Part shown: piece after piece, positions 28,347 through 36,324 of the stretch
Layout of the letters: every line of letters begins with the position of its first letter
Position numbering within the stretch: the first letter of the stretch is position 1
NCBI GenBank assembly: GCA_947446025.1
Contig: CANFEY010000025.1
Coordinates: 1 to 59,846, forward strand
Reading direction: 5' to 3'
DNA from: Bryobacterales bacterium
GTDB taxonomy: Bacteria > Acidobacteriota > Terriglobia > Bryobacterales > Bryobacteraceae
Length of the DNA: 59,846 nucleotides
Notes under the pieces: generated by a model
What the model was told of the DNA's origin: nothing
Databases searched by the model: none
The model's input: only the letters and a program-made list of their open reading frames with translations
Position numbers and translations under genes: made by a program

Positions 28347-29438
28347 ATGAAACGCACCTTCATCGCCGCCAGTTTCGCTGCAAGCCTCAGCCTGCTTGCA
28401 TTCCAGATTTTCGGTCAAGCGCCCGCGCCGGCCCAGACCAAGGGCAAGGACAAAGCCGCTCCCTCGGCCGACCCCTACGCCAACAACGCGGCGGCGGGAG
28501 CATTGCGATTCCCGCTGGCTGCGCCCGCGGGGAAGAACAGTGACGCCATCAACACGCCGCTGCCTGGAGGCGTAAACGCCGGCAAGATCGACCCCGGCAC
28601 ATGGACCTACGGTCCGCAAGCCAAGCCGCCCGCCAACGCCAAGATTTGGAATCCTGTGAAACTGAAACTCAACGCGGGCGAAAAGGTGACCGGCGGCACC
28701 AACTTCAGCTCCACCGATCCCGCCACCTACTGCGCCTTCGCCAACGCCGGCTACGATTTCATTTGGATGGAGATGCAGCACGATCAGCGCGACTGGAACC
28801 AGGTCGCAAAGATGTGGGCGACGTGCCCCTTCGCAAAAGCAGTTCCGGGTGTCCGCGTGGCTTACGCCGACGAGCGCGAAATTCAGCGTGCGACCGACGC
28901 GGGCGCGCTGGTGATCGTGGTGCCCACCGTAGACACCGTGGAAGAAGCCATCGCGGCCCGCAACTGGACCTATTTCCCGCCGCTCGGCCGCCGCAGCAAC
29001 GGTGGCGGCCAGGCCTTCGGCGGAGCCATGTGGGGCGGCGTCCCCGGCGGCTATCGCGCGACGTTTAATGACAACGTGGTGCTGATCCTGATGATTGAAA
29101 CGCTGGAAGGCGTGAAAAACGCCGCGGAGATCGCCAAGGTCCCCGGCGTGACCGCCTTGTTCGCGGCCAGTGGCGACTTGGGAAATTTCTCCGGCTACGC
29201 CCAAGGCTCGCCCGACTACGAGCGCCTCATTAACGCGGTGCACGACGCCGCAATCGGCGCAGGCAAACGCCTATGCGGCCCCTTCGCCTGGCGCGACCGC
29301 CCGGACTTCACCTGCTTCCAAAACGGCAGCGAGACCGCCGCCATCGCCCGCGGCGTCCAGGCCGAGCTGGGAGATCTGGCCAACAAGCAGGGCAAGGTGG
29401 AAGTTGGTCCACTAGCCCCCGCTGCTCCCGGGCGCTAG
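28347..29438 (+). CDS. Exported HpcH/HpaI aldolase-like protein
   Basis: 363 residues. A signal peptide (about 1-25, ending FGQA) and a low-complexity Pro/Ala-rich region precede a barrel with FSSTDPATYCAFANAGYDFIWMEMQHDQRD, GVRVAYADEREIQRATDAGALVIVVPTVDTVEEA and MIETLEGVKNAAEIAKVPGV, the layout of the HpcH/HpaI/citrate-lyase-beta family. Those enzymes are normally cytosolic class II aldolases using a divalent metal; here Glu in WMEMQ and in MIETLEG could be metal ligands. Export is unusual but seen in this lineage. The reaction is unknown. Confidence 0.8.
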   Translation: MKRTFIAASFAASLSLLAFQIFGQAPAPAQTKGKDKAAPSADPYANNAAAGALRFPLAAPAGKNSDAINTPLPGGVNAGKIDPGTWTYGPQAKPPANAKIWNPVKLKLNAGEKVTGGTNFSSTDPATYCAFANAGYDFIWMEMQHDQRDWNQVAKMWATCPFAKAVPGVRVAYADEREIQRATDAGALVIVVPTVDTVEEAIAARNWTYFPPLGRRSNGGGQAFGGAMWGGVPGGYRATFNDNVVLILMIETLEGVKNAAEIAKVPGVTALFAASGDLGNFSGYAQGSPDYERLINAVHDAAIGAGKRLCGPFAWRDRPDFTCFQNGSETAAIARGVQAELGDLANKQGKVEVGPLAPAAPGR

Positions 29439-29794
29439 AAATACGCTTCCAGCCACAACTTGAGGGTCAGGTCATGCCGAGCTTCATGAGCAACCAGATT
29501 CGGGCGCAGCTCCCGATAGTAGCGCTCACGAAGCACGGTCGCGTCGAGATGGCCTGCGCGGGCCGGGGCTTGCACATCCCCGCGATCTCGCTCCAAGTTT
29601 CTTTCGAGCTTTGACAGCGCGATGTCATGTGCCTCCATGGCGAACAGCTGTAGGCGATCCCAGCTTCCCGGGAACAGCGGGATGAGCCTATCTTCGTAAT
29701 CCTCGGGCGGCGCAACAGTGCAACTGAACTGGTTCGCGAAGTTGAGTATCAACTTCGGCAAAAAATCAGCGCCACGGCCCCGGCGGAGTTTCAT
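29435..29794 (-). CDS. DUF6036-like protein (possible toxin), possibly N-terminally truncated
   Basis: 119 residues from ATG 29794. LFAMEAHDIALSKLERNLERDRGDVQ followed by LRERYYRELRPNLVAHEARHDLTLKLWLEAY resembles the C-terminal half of DUF6036 nucleotidyltransferase-like proteins. The usual N-terminal GS-x-R nucleotidyltransferase motif is not visible in this frame or just upstream, where the XRE gene lies. It is therefore a short form or a fragment. The gene order fits an antitoxin-toxin-like pair. Confidence 0.5.
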   Translation of the reverse strand: MKLRRGRGADFLPKLILNFANQFSCTVAPPEDYEDRLIPLFPGSWDRLQLFAMEAHDIALSKLERNLERDRGDVQAPARAGHLDATVLRERYYRELRPNLVAHEARHDLTLKLWLEAYF

Positions 29795-29828
29795 TGGACA
29801 TAGGGCAGTTGCTCGGCCGTCAGGCTGG

Positions 29829-30455
29829 TCAACAAGTTCCAATGCGCGGCAGCGCCGGACGATTCGTGCGCACCCACTCACGCTCCCGCTCCGGCATCGA
29901 ATCGCGGCACAGCGTACCTTCGCCGGCCAGACGGGCTTCTTCAAGCTCCGCTTCCCACTTGGACAGGGCCTGCGCGGCATTCGCCGAAGCGGTTCTGCGC
30001 GCCATGTACACCAAATACCCCAGGCGATTTTGAGCATTGTGCAGCTTTGCGCGGTCCCGCAGCCAGTCCCATCGAAGATCGGGATAGGTTCCAAGCACCC
30101 AAGGCAGCGCCTCCACAAGCCGTGTATCCAGATCGCGATTCAAGACCGCATGCAGGACGGCCTCAGCAGGGTTACACGCGGCACGGGAACGGACGTGTTC
30201 GAACCCCGGATAACCGAGCGAACCCAGTTCCTTCTGTACGGTATCAGGCGTGGCCTTGACCCCTTGTGACACAGGCAGCACCGTCGGCGGCAGCTTGTAA
30301 AGCTTTGCCGCTTTATGGGATAGTCCGGCGCTTCCCGCGCGCAAGCCCTTCTCCAGTTGCGATAGATACAGCTGCGATACCTTCAAGGCACGCGCGGCTT
30401 CTACCTGGGTTAGCCCAGCTTGGTCCCGCCCGGTTCTCCATTGCTCCGTGGTCAT
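29829..30455 (-). CDS. XRE-family helix-turn-helix regulator (possible antitoxin)
   Basis: 208 residues. The N terminus is an HTH: GLTQVEAARALKVSQLYLSQLEKGLR. The rest is helical and unassigned. The predicted promoter (TTGCAG, 16 bases, TATATT) encloses a perfect palindrome, and transcription should begin at the ATG itself. The frame ends at 29829, but a one-base shift near 29840 would give WNLLTSLTAEQLPYVQ and a stop that overlaps the next gene's ATG as ATGA; a frameshift at the 3' end is therefore possible. Confidence 0.75.
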   Translation of the reverse strand: MTTEQWRTGRDQAGLTQVEAARALKVSQLYLSQLEKGLRAGSAGLSHKAAKLYKLPPTVLPVSQGVKATPDTVQKELGSLGYPGFEHVRSRAACNPAEAVLHAVLNRDLDTRLVEALPWVLGTYPDLRWDWLRDRAKLHNAQNRLGYLVYMARRTASANAAQALSKWEAELEEARLAGEGTLCRDSMPEREREWVRTNRPALPRIGTC

Positions 30456-30461
30456 GCGAGA

Positions 30462-30483
30462 AATATAGCATCCATGCTATATT
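30462..30483. promoter_or_regulatory. Perfect palindromic operator and promoter of the XRE gene
   Basis: AATATAGCAT and ATGCTATATT are perfect 10-bp inverted arms with a 2-base spacer. On the minus strand the palindrome spans the spacer and -10 of TTGCAG (30484-30489), 16 bases, TATATT (30462-30467). It ends 6 bases before the ATG. The arrangement is that of an autoregulating XRE repressor; predicted, not tested. Confidence 0.8.
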
Positions 30484-30523
30484 CTGCAAGCGGCGAAAGC
30501 CAAGCCTGAGTTTGATCTTGAAT

Positions 30524-31150
30524 CTACTTCTGCACTGACCCGTCCAGCGCGTTCACCACCACCAGGAACCCGCTTTTCTCCCCGCCCCACAGCACGCCCC
30601 ACACCGGTGCCGGATACTTGCTTTCCTTACCCAGATAGAAGCTCACTTCCTTGCCCGGATTCTCCTTCGCCCACGCCGCGGCCTTCTCTGATGCCTTGGC
30701 GAACGCTTCGTCCGAATCCAGCTTCATCTCCCCGGTGCTGAACGGCTGGCCGTTCGCAGTGGGGCCGCCCCACGGCTGCACCGCGCCGGAGTTCACGCCG
30801 CGGCGTTTGCTGCCTTCGGTGATAGCTCGGTAGCTGAACTCGTGGGCCTCCTTCTTGCTGGGCGAGGCGACCATCAGCGTCCACTGCGTCGCTTCCCCGC
30901 CCTTGCCCTTCGCGTCCACCCCTTCCAGCTTGCCGCTCTTGAGGTACAGCACTTGCATATCGGCCGCCCACGCATGGCCCAGCTTATACATTTCCCAGAA
31001 AGCTGTCTTGCCAGTAACCGGAGTTTCCACGACGGCGGCTTTCTCGGGAGCCTTATCCGCCTTCGCTGTTTCCGTGGTCGCACTGGAACACCCAATCGTC
31101 AAAAGAAACACTCCTGCAACCAGGCTCGTCTGCAAAAACCGCTTGTTCAT
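30524..31150 (-). CDS. Lipoprotein of unknown function
   Basis: 208 residues from ATG 31150, which follows a strong GGGAGAAG site. Signal with lipobox TIGC (Cys21), an Ala/Thr/Lys linker to about 50, then a soluble domain with WEMYKLGHAWAADMQVLYLKS and the C-terminal APVWGVLWGGEKSGFLVVVNALDGSV. The domain resembles a small-ligand or pilin-like sensor fold but I recognise no family. It is divergent from the STAS operon. Confidence 0.75.
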   Translation of the reverse strand: MNKRFLQTSLVAGVFLLTIGCSSATTETAKADKAPEKAAVVETPVTGKTAFWEMYKLGHAWAADMQVLYLKSGKLEGVDAKGKGGEATQWTLMVASPSKKEAHEFSYRAITEGSKRRGVNSGAVQPWGGPTANGQPFSTGEMKLDSDEAFAKASEKAAAWAKENPGKEVSFYLGKESKYPAPVWGVLWGGEKSGFLVVVNALDGSVQK

Positions 31151-31232
31151 GTTGATCTTCTCCCTGACCAAACATTGTTGTCTCCGTTCCGCCGGAATGC
31201 AAGCGGCCCCCGTGTTGCACTGCCAGCTTACG

Positions 31233-31550
31233 ATGATGCGAATTGCACAAGAGAACCGCTCCGGCTGGCTGATTATCAGCGTGACAGGACGCGCGGACGC
31301 GCTGGCAGCCCAGGCACTCGAAGAAGCGCTGGACGCGGCCACCATGCTCTCCACCAAGATCGCGGTGGACCTATCCGGGCTCGACTATATTTCCAGCGCC
31401 GGCCTGCGAAGCTTACTGCAAGGCGCGCGCGCCGCACAGACCCGCAACTGCGAATTCGTGGTCTGCGGCCCGCGCGACGGCGTCAAAACAGTGTTCGACA
31501 TCAGCGGCATGCAACACGTTCTGCGGATCGAGGACGCGCTGCCATGTTAA
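31233..31550 (+). CDS. STAS-domain anti-sigma-factor antagonist
   Basis: 105 residues from ATG 31233. ISVTGRADALAAQALEEALDAA and KIAVDLSGLDYISSAGLRSLL form the STAS core, with the phosphorylatable Ser in YISSAGL at about 57-58. In partner-switching systems this protein releases a sigma factor when dephosphorylated. The third gene downstream encodes a matching HATPase kinase/anti-sigma factor. The GPP34 gene starts inside its last codons (overlap ATGTTAA). Confidence 0.88.
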   Translation: MMRIAQENRSGWLIISVTGRADALAAQALEEALDAATMLSTKIAVDLSGLDYISSAGLRSLLQGARAAQTRNCEFVVCGPRDGVKTVFDISGMQHVLRIEDALPC

Positions 31551-32194
31551 CCATTCTGGAGCAGACCGTACTGCTGGCTCTGGACGAACAGACCGGCAAG
31601 CTGCAATCGTCCCAAGGATTCAACACCGGGTATGCGCTCGCCGGAGCCGTGTTCTTCGACCTCGCGCTGGCGAAGAAAATCGACACCGGCACCGATACCG
31701 TGCAGCTGCTGAACACCACTCCCAGCGGGCACGCGGCCTCCGACTTCTGCCTGGCGGAGATGGCGAAGCGGCCGGACAAGACCACGGTCCGCGCGTGGAT
31801 CGAAGAATTCATGCAGTACGGCGAGTTCCTGGAAGACACCGCCCTGCAAGGCCTGGTCGCGCGCGGTATCCTGCGCCATGAAACGTCCACCATGCTGTGG
31901 ATCATCGACGTGGAGCGCTTTCCCATGGTGGACGATAAGCCACGCCAGGACGTCAAGCTCCGCTTGGTGGAAACAATTCTGAGTGACGAAATTCCCGCCG
32001 CCGAAGACGTCATGTTGGTCAGCATCGCCGAAGCCAGCGGCCTGCTCAACGCCGTGCTCAGCCAGCAGGAACTCGACGGACGGCAGGAGCGCATCCGGGT
32101 CCTGTGTAACCTGGAGTCCATCAGCCGCGCCGTGTTCGCCGCGATTCGGGAACTCGACCTGCACATCCGCTCAGCTGTGATGACGTCGTACTAA
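31544..32194 (+). CDS. GPP34-family protein (Golgi phosphoprotein 3-like)
   Basis: 216 residues. Features of the family: TILEQTVLLALDEQTGKL at the N terminus, GYALAGAVFFDLALAKKI, ARGILRHE and a C-terminal helix bundle. Eukaryotic GOLPH3/Vps74 binds phosphatidylinositol-4-phosphate; the bacterial members, common in actinobacteria, are little understood. Here it sits between an anti-sigma antagonist and an anti-sigma kinase in one tight operon, suggesting a signalling or membrane-sensing job, which is inference. Confidence 0.82.
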   Translation: MLTILEQTVLLALDEQTGKLQSSQGFNTGYALAGAVFFDLALAKKIDTGTDTVQLLNTTPSGHAASDFCLAEMAKRPDKTTVRAWIEEFMQYGEFLEDTALQGLVARGILRHETSTMLWIIDVERFPMVDDKPRQDVKLRLVETILSDEIPAAEDVMLVSIAEASGLLNAVLSQQELDGRQERIRVLCNLESISRAVFAAIRELDLHIRSAVMTSY

Positions 32195-32198
32195 GACC

Positions 32199-32600
32199 GT
32201 GGCTTCCTTTTCCAGCGTGACCCTGCGGAACGACGTAGCAGAGTTGGCGCGCGTCGAGAGGTTCGTCACGGACTATTGCGAACAGCACGCGCTCCCCGCA
32301 ATGGAGCTAAATCTGGTGGCCGAGGAGTGCTTCGTCAACATCGTCCAGCACGGTTCCCCGCGCCAGATTGACCTCTCCATGGAAATACAAAGCAGCAGCG
32401 TGACCATGACGTTCGAGGATGATGGCGTAGCGTTCGACCCGCGCTCGGTCCCGGAATTCGACCCGGCCACACCAACGGAGCTGCGCCGCGTAGGCGGCCT
32501 CGGCATCCATCTGGTCCGCACGTTGGTGGATGAGTTGCACTACCAGCGCGCGGACGGCAGAAATCGCCTGACCCTGCTCCGGGCGTTACGGGAACACTGA
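32199..32600 (+). CDS. RsbW-like HATPase anti-sigma factor/kinase
   Basis: 133 residues, GTG start at 32199, 4 bases after GPP34. N box EECFVNIVQH, G1 box DDGVAFDP and G2 box GGLGIHLVR of the GHKL ATPase fold are present. Such proteins bind a sigma factor or phosphorylate a STAS partner. No sigma factor or PP2C phosphatase is encoded in the neighbourhood, so those partners must lie elsewhere. Confidence 0.85.
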   Translation: MASFSSVTLRNDVAELARVERFVTDYCEQHALPAMELNLVAEECFVNIVQHGSPRQIDLSMEIQSSSVTMTFEDDGVAFDPRSVPEFDPATPTELRRVGGLGIHLVRTLVDELHYQRADGRNRLTLLRALREH

Positions 32601-32820
32601 TCTGCTCCGCGCGAGGACGTTGGGTGTTCACCCCGGACGACCAATGCATCGAAGGCAAGAACCTTAAGTGACGCTCGCGCGTCAAAATAGCCACGTGGCG
32701 TCACCTTCTTTCTCTCTCCCGGCGCCCGACCGTGCATTCCGCAGGCCCACAGGTTGAGCGAAGAACGATATTTTCCGCTTCGGCACCAAACATGCACCGG
32801 GTACAGCGGGAGCCTCCTTC

Positions 32821-33621
32821 ATGAAATCCTTTGCCGTCGTCACGCTTTTCGTCATTTCGCCTATGAGTGTCTACGCGGCGTTGTCCTTCAACAGCCAACT
32901 AGAGACGGCTGGCGCTTTCGCCATCCTAGGGGGATCGACCATAACCAACACAGGGCCAACCATCATCAACGGAGACTTGGGCCTGTGGCCAGGCACCGAC
33001 GTGGTTGGATTTTTCCCCACGCCGTTGGGCCCGGGAATTGTGAACGGGACCATCCACACGACGGATGCGGTTGCGCAACAAGCGCAAGTAGATCTGATCA
33101 GCGCCTACACCTCCCTCGCTGGTGAACCATGCGGCACCAATCTTAGCGGCCAGGATCTTGGGGGACTTACTCTCTTGAGCGGGGTCTACTGCTTTGATTC
33201 TTCGGCGCAACTTACCGGAACGCTCACGCTAAATGCGCAAAATCAGGCAGACGCGTTCTTTGTTATCCAAATAGTGAGCGCCCTTACCACCGAAAGCTTT
33301 TCGAATGTTGTATTCACGAACGGCGGGCAGGGGAGCAGTCTCTATTGGCAAGTGGGGAGTTCTGCGATGATCGGCACGTCCACTAGTTTTGCTGGAAACC
33401 TCGTGGCCCTGACGTCGATCACCTTAAACACCAACGCAACCATCTCGTGCGGACGCGCGTTGGCCATTAATGGCGCGGTGACACTGGATACGAACGTAGT
33501 TTCAATTGGAGGGTGCGGCAGCAGCGCCGCAATCCCAGAGCCGTCCAGCGCCCTGCTTCTGCTGATCGGACTGCCCGGTCTGTATTGGTTACAGAAGTTG
33601 AAATCCCCCCTCCGGGTGTGA
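32821..33621 (+). CDS. Ice-binding-like (DUF3494) PEP-CTERM protein
   Basis: 266 residues. A signal peptide (about 1-19) is followed by the DUF3494 beta-helix: AGAFAILGGSTITNTGPTII, GDLGLWPG and a YWQVGSSAMIGTSTSFAGN repeat near the C terminus. It ends in a PEP-CTERM tail, IPEPSSALLLLIGLPGLYWLQKLK. The fold is shared with ice-binding proteins and with bacterial adhesins, so surface attachment is as likely as antifreeze activity. An AGCGGGAGCC-type site precedes the start. Confidence 0.85.
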   Translation: MKSFAVVTLFVISPMSVYAALSFNSQLETAGAFAILGGSTITNTGPTIINGDLGLWPGTDVVGFFPTPLGPGIVNGTIHTTDAVAQQAQVDLISAYTSLAGEPCGTNLSGQDLGGLTLLSGVYCFDSSAQLTGTLTLNAQNQADAFFVIQIVSALTTESFSNVVFTNGGQGSSLYWQVGSSAMIGTSTSFAGNLVALTSITLNTNATISCGRALAINGAVTLDTNVVSIGGCGSSAAIPEPSSALLLLIGLPGLYWLQKLKSPLRV

Positions 33622-33744
33622 TCAGAGAAGGATCTACCGCGCCCCCTGCGTCGGCAATTACGCGGGGTCCGGCGCACGTGTTCGAGTGGTCATACGGTGA
33701 GCGCCACTGATGGAAGTATTAATATTTCTCATCGCCAACCAGTC

Positions 33745-33773
33745 TTGCATTTGCCCTGCTTGCCTTGTACACT
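33745..33773 (+). promoter_or_regulatory. Promoter of the ilvB leader and operon
   Basis: TTGCAT (33745-33750), a 17-base spacer and TACACT (33768-33773) make a good sigma-70-type promoter. Transcription would begin near 33780, giving about a 12-base untranslated leader before the ATG at 33792. It is upstream of the leader peptide and attenuator. Confidence 0.65.
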
Positions 33774-33791
33774 AAATCCAAGAGACGGACG

Positions 33792-33890
33792 ATGACTTTC
33801 CCCAACGCCAACCAGGTTCTTGAGCAAAGCATCGCCGTCGTAGTACTGCGAACCGTTATTATTGTAGGGGTCGTACCCGGCCCCGCCTAA
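33792..33890 (+). CDS. Branched-chain leader peptide of the ilvB attenuator
   Basis: A 32-codon frame starting MTFPNANQVLEQS and rich in branched-chain residues: positions 14-28 are IAVVVLRTVIIVGVV. In all there are 8 Val, 3 Ile and 2 Leu of 32. It resembles the E. coli ivbL leader in layout, with a hydrophobic Val/Ile run near the end. Ribosome stalling on these codons at low Val/Ile/Leu would favour transcription into ilvB. A weak purine-rich site precedes the ATG. Confidence 0.9.
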   Translation: MTFPNANQVLEQSIAVVVLRTVIIVGVVPGPA

Positions 33891-33931
33891 CGGACGAGTT
33901 CGTAACACACGGATCTTGGCCACTGGCGGGG
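33881..33931 (+). promoter_or_regulatory. Predicted antiterminator pairing upstream of ilvB
   Basis: CCCCGCC (33881-33887), the last codons of the leader, can pair with GGCGGGG (33925-33931), which lies in the 5' half of the terminator. A ribosome that reaches the leader stop (33888-33890) would cover the first segment and leave the terminator free to form; one stalled earlier would not. Confidence 0.65.
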
Positions 33932-33956
33932 AACATCCCCGGACAGTGGCTTTTTT
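33919..33956 (+). terminator. Rho-independent terminator (attenuator) before ilvB
   Basis: GCCACTG (33919-33925) pairs with CAGTGGC (33944-33950), with an inner CGGGG/CCCCG stem around an AACAT loop, followed by six T residues at 33951-33956. It lies 76 bases upstream of ilvB and 28 bases after the leader stop, as expected for an attenuator. Confidence 0.9.
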
Positions 33957-34032
33957 GCTTTAAGTGCACAGGGAGCGGCGAGTTTTACCGCTCTCCGTTG
34001 TGCGCGGTTCAAGTGCTTAATAGGAGAATGTC

Positions 34033-35757
34033 ATGGCTCGATTGATGACTGGCGCGGAGATCGTTCTAGAGTGTTTGATCCGGGAAAAGGTCGACACCTT
34101 CTTTGGCTACCCGGGCGGCGTCACGCTACCTCTCTACGACGCGCTGTACGATTCCAAGATCAGGCACATCTTGGTAAAGCACGAGCAGAACGCGTGCTTC
34201 GCAGCCCAAGGCTACGCTCGCGCCACCGGCAAAGTCGGTGTGTGTTGTGCCACCTCGGGTCCCGGCGCGACCAACCTCATCACGGCTTTAGTCGACGCCT
34301 TGATGGATTCCATCCCCGTCGTCGCGATCACGGGCCAGGTTTCCACCAAGCTCATCGGCAGCGACGCGTTCCAGGAAGCCGACACCTTCGGCATCACGCG
34401 GCCTTGCACCAAGCACAACTACATGGTGAAGAATCTGGCGGAGTTGCCGCGCATCATTCACGAAGCCTTCCACATCGCCTCCTCTGGGCGGCCGGGGCCG
34501 GTGCTTGTCGATATTCCGAAGGACGTCTTCCAGGCCCAGGGGCATTACACGCCGGTGACCTCGGTTCACCTGCCGGGCTACAAGTTCAGCATGGACGGCC
34601 ACGCGGGACAAATCCGGCGCGCGGCGCAGATGGTGTGGGAAGCCGAACGGCCCATGGTCTACGCGGGCGGCGGCATTCTGCACTCGGAGGCCTCAAAGGA
34701 ACTGCGCGAGTTCGTCGAATTCGCCGACATCCCTTCGGTCTGCACCTTGATGGGTCTCGGCGCGATGCCGTCCGAGCATCCAAACTACATCAGCATGCCC
34801 GGCATGCACGGCAGCTACGCCGCCAACATGGCGCTGACGGAATCAGACCTGCTCATCTGCCTGGGCGTGCGCTTCGATGACCGCGTGACAGGCCGCCTGG
34901 CCGCGTTTGCGCCGCATGCGCGCATCATTCACGTGGACATCGATCCCGCCGAGATCAGCAAGAACCGCGTCGCCGATATTCCGATCGTAGGCGACGCCAA
35001 ACGCGTGATCGAAAAGATCACAGAGAACCTGAAAGAGCTGGCTCCCGAGATGCGCGCCAAGAATTCTTCGGCCCGCAAAGCATGGTGGAAGCAAGTGCGC
35101 GATTGGAAAGCCGAGCATCCTCTCGTCCCCGAATTCTCCACCGAAGAGATCAAGCCGCAGCACCTCATGGCGGAAATTGACCGCATCTCCGGCGGCAACG
35201 CCATCGTCTCCAGTGACGTCGGCCAACATCAGATGTGGTGCGCCCAGCTGATCCGCTTCAATGAACCTCGCTTGTGGATCAACTCTGGCGGCCTCGGTTC
35301 GATGGGCTTCGGCCTGCCGGCCGCCATCGGCGCGCAGTTCGCGCAGCCCGATAAACTGGTCTTCGCGGTCTGCGGCGACGGCGGCTTCCAAATGTCGATC
35401 CCCGAACTCGGCACCATCGCCAACAACAACCTCCCCGTGAAGATTGTGATCATGAACAACGGCTACCTGGGCATGGTCCGCCAGTGGCAGGAGTTGTTCT
35501 ACAAGAACCGCCTCAGCTCAGTGTTGCTGGAAGGCTTCCCGGACCCGGAGAAGCTGGCCGGAGCCTACGGCTTCACCGGCAAAACCGTCACCAAGCCCAG
35601 CGAGCTGCGCGCGGCGCTACAAGCCGCCGTGGATCACCCGGGTCCCTACCTGCTCAACGTAATGGTGACCCAATTCGAAAACGTGTACCCCATGGTCCCC
35701 GCAGGCGGCGCGATCAATGAGATGGTGCTGGCTCCGCCGACACCGGTTGGAGTCTAA
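34033..35757 (+). CDS. ilvB: Acetolactate synthase large subunit
   Basis: 574 residues. It joins two pyruvates, or pyruvate and 2-oxobutyrate, in valine and isoleucine synthesis using thiamine diphosphate. The catalytic Glu lies in KHEQNACFAAQGYARATGKVG, and the cofactor motif is GDGGFQMSIPELGTIANNNLPVKIVIMNN. AGGAG precedes the ATG by 5 bases. It heads the ilvB-ilvN-ilvC-cimA operon and is controlled by the upstream leader-peptide attenuator. Confidence 0.98.
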   Translation: MARLMTGAEIVLECLIREKVDTFFGYPGGVTLPLYDALYDSKIRHILVKHEQNACFAAQGYARATGKVGVCCATSGPGATNLITALVDALMDSIPVVAITGQVSTKLIGSDAFQEADTFGITRPCTKHNYMVKNLAELPRIIHEAFHIASSGRPGPVLVDIPKDVFQAQGHYTPVTSVHLPGYKFSMDGHAGQIRRAAQMVWEAERPMVYAGGGILHSEASKELREFVEFADIPSVCTLMGLGAMPSEHPNYISMPGMHGSYAANMALTESDLLICLGVRFDDRVTGRLAAFAPHARIIHVDIDPAEISKNRVADIPIVGDAKRVIEKITENLKELAPEMRAKNSSARKAWWKQVRDWKAEHPLVPEFSTEEIKPQHLMAEIDRISGGNAIVSSDVGQHQMWCAQLIRFNEPRLWINSGGLGSMGFGLPAAIGAQFAQPDKLVFAVCGDGGFQMSIPELGTIANNNLPVKIVIMNNGYLGMVRQWQELFYKNRLSSVLLEGFPDPEKLAGAYGFTGKTVTKPSELRAALQAAVDHPGPYLLNVMVTQFENVYPMVPAGGAINEMVLAPPTPVGV

Positions 35758-35766
35758 AGAGAGACA

Positions 35767-36309
35767 ATGCTGCAACTAATTTCCCTGCTGGTCGAAAACA
35801 AACCCGGAGCGCTCATGCGCGTCACCGGAGTGCTGGCGGCCCGCGGCTACAACATCGAGAGCCTGACCGTCGCCCGTACGCTGGACCCCGAACTGTCGCG
35901 CATGAGCATCACCGTCGACGTGGAACCCAGCCAGTGCGCGCAGGTGATCAAGCAGATCAACAAACTCATCAACGTGCTGCAAGCAACCGACCTCACGGAA
36001 GCCCCGGCGGTGCGGCGGGAGTTGGTTCTAGTCCGCGTGCGGTCCGCCAAAGAAGACCGGACGACAATCCTCAAGGAAGCTGACATCTTCGGTGCCCGCG
36101 CGGTGGAAAGCTCGGTAGACGGCTTCGCCCTCGAAGCCACCGGTGATTCTGAGAAGATGGACGCGTTCATCCGCGTCATCGAACGTTACGGCGACATTGA
36201 AGTGACGCGGTCCGGTATGGTCGCTGTGTCAATGGAACCCAAGAAATTGAAGTTAGCGCCTCCTGTGCGAAAAGAGTATTTGGAAGCGCAAGAAGTTACC
36301 ACTGAATAG
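35767..36309 (+). CDS. ilvN: Acetolactate synthase small regulatory subunit
   Basis: 180 residues. An N-terminal ACT domain (LISLLVENKPGALMRVTGVLAARGYNIESLTV) binds valine for feedback inhibition, and the C-terminal domain activates the large subunit. It is of the IlvN/IlvH full-length type and not the short enteric IlvN/IlvM form. It follows ilvB by 9 bases. Confidence 0.95.
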   Translation: MLQLISLLVENKPGALMRVTGVLAARGYNIESLTVARTLDPELSRMSITVDVEPSQCAQVIKQINKLINVLQATDLTEAPAVRRELVLVRVRSAKEDRTTILKEADIFGARAVESSVDGFALEATGDSEKMDAFIRVIERYGDIEVTRSGMVAVSMEPKKLKLAPPVRKEYLEAQEVTTE

Positions 36310-36324
36310 AGAGAACAACCACAC

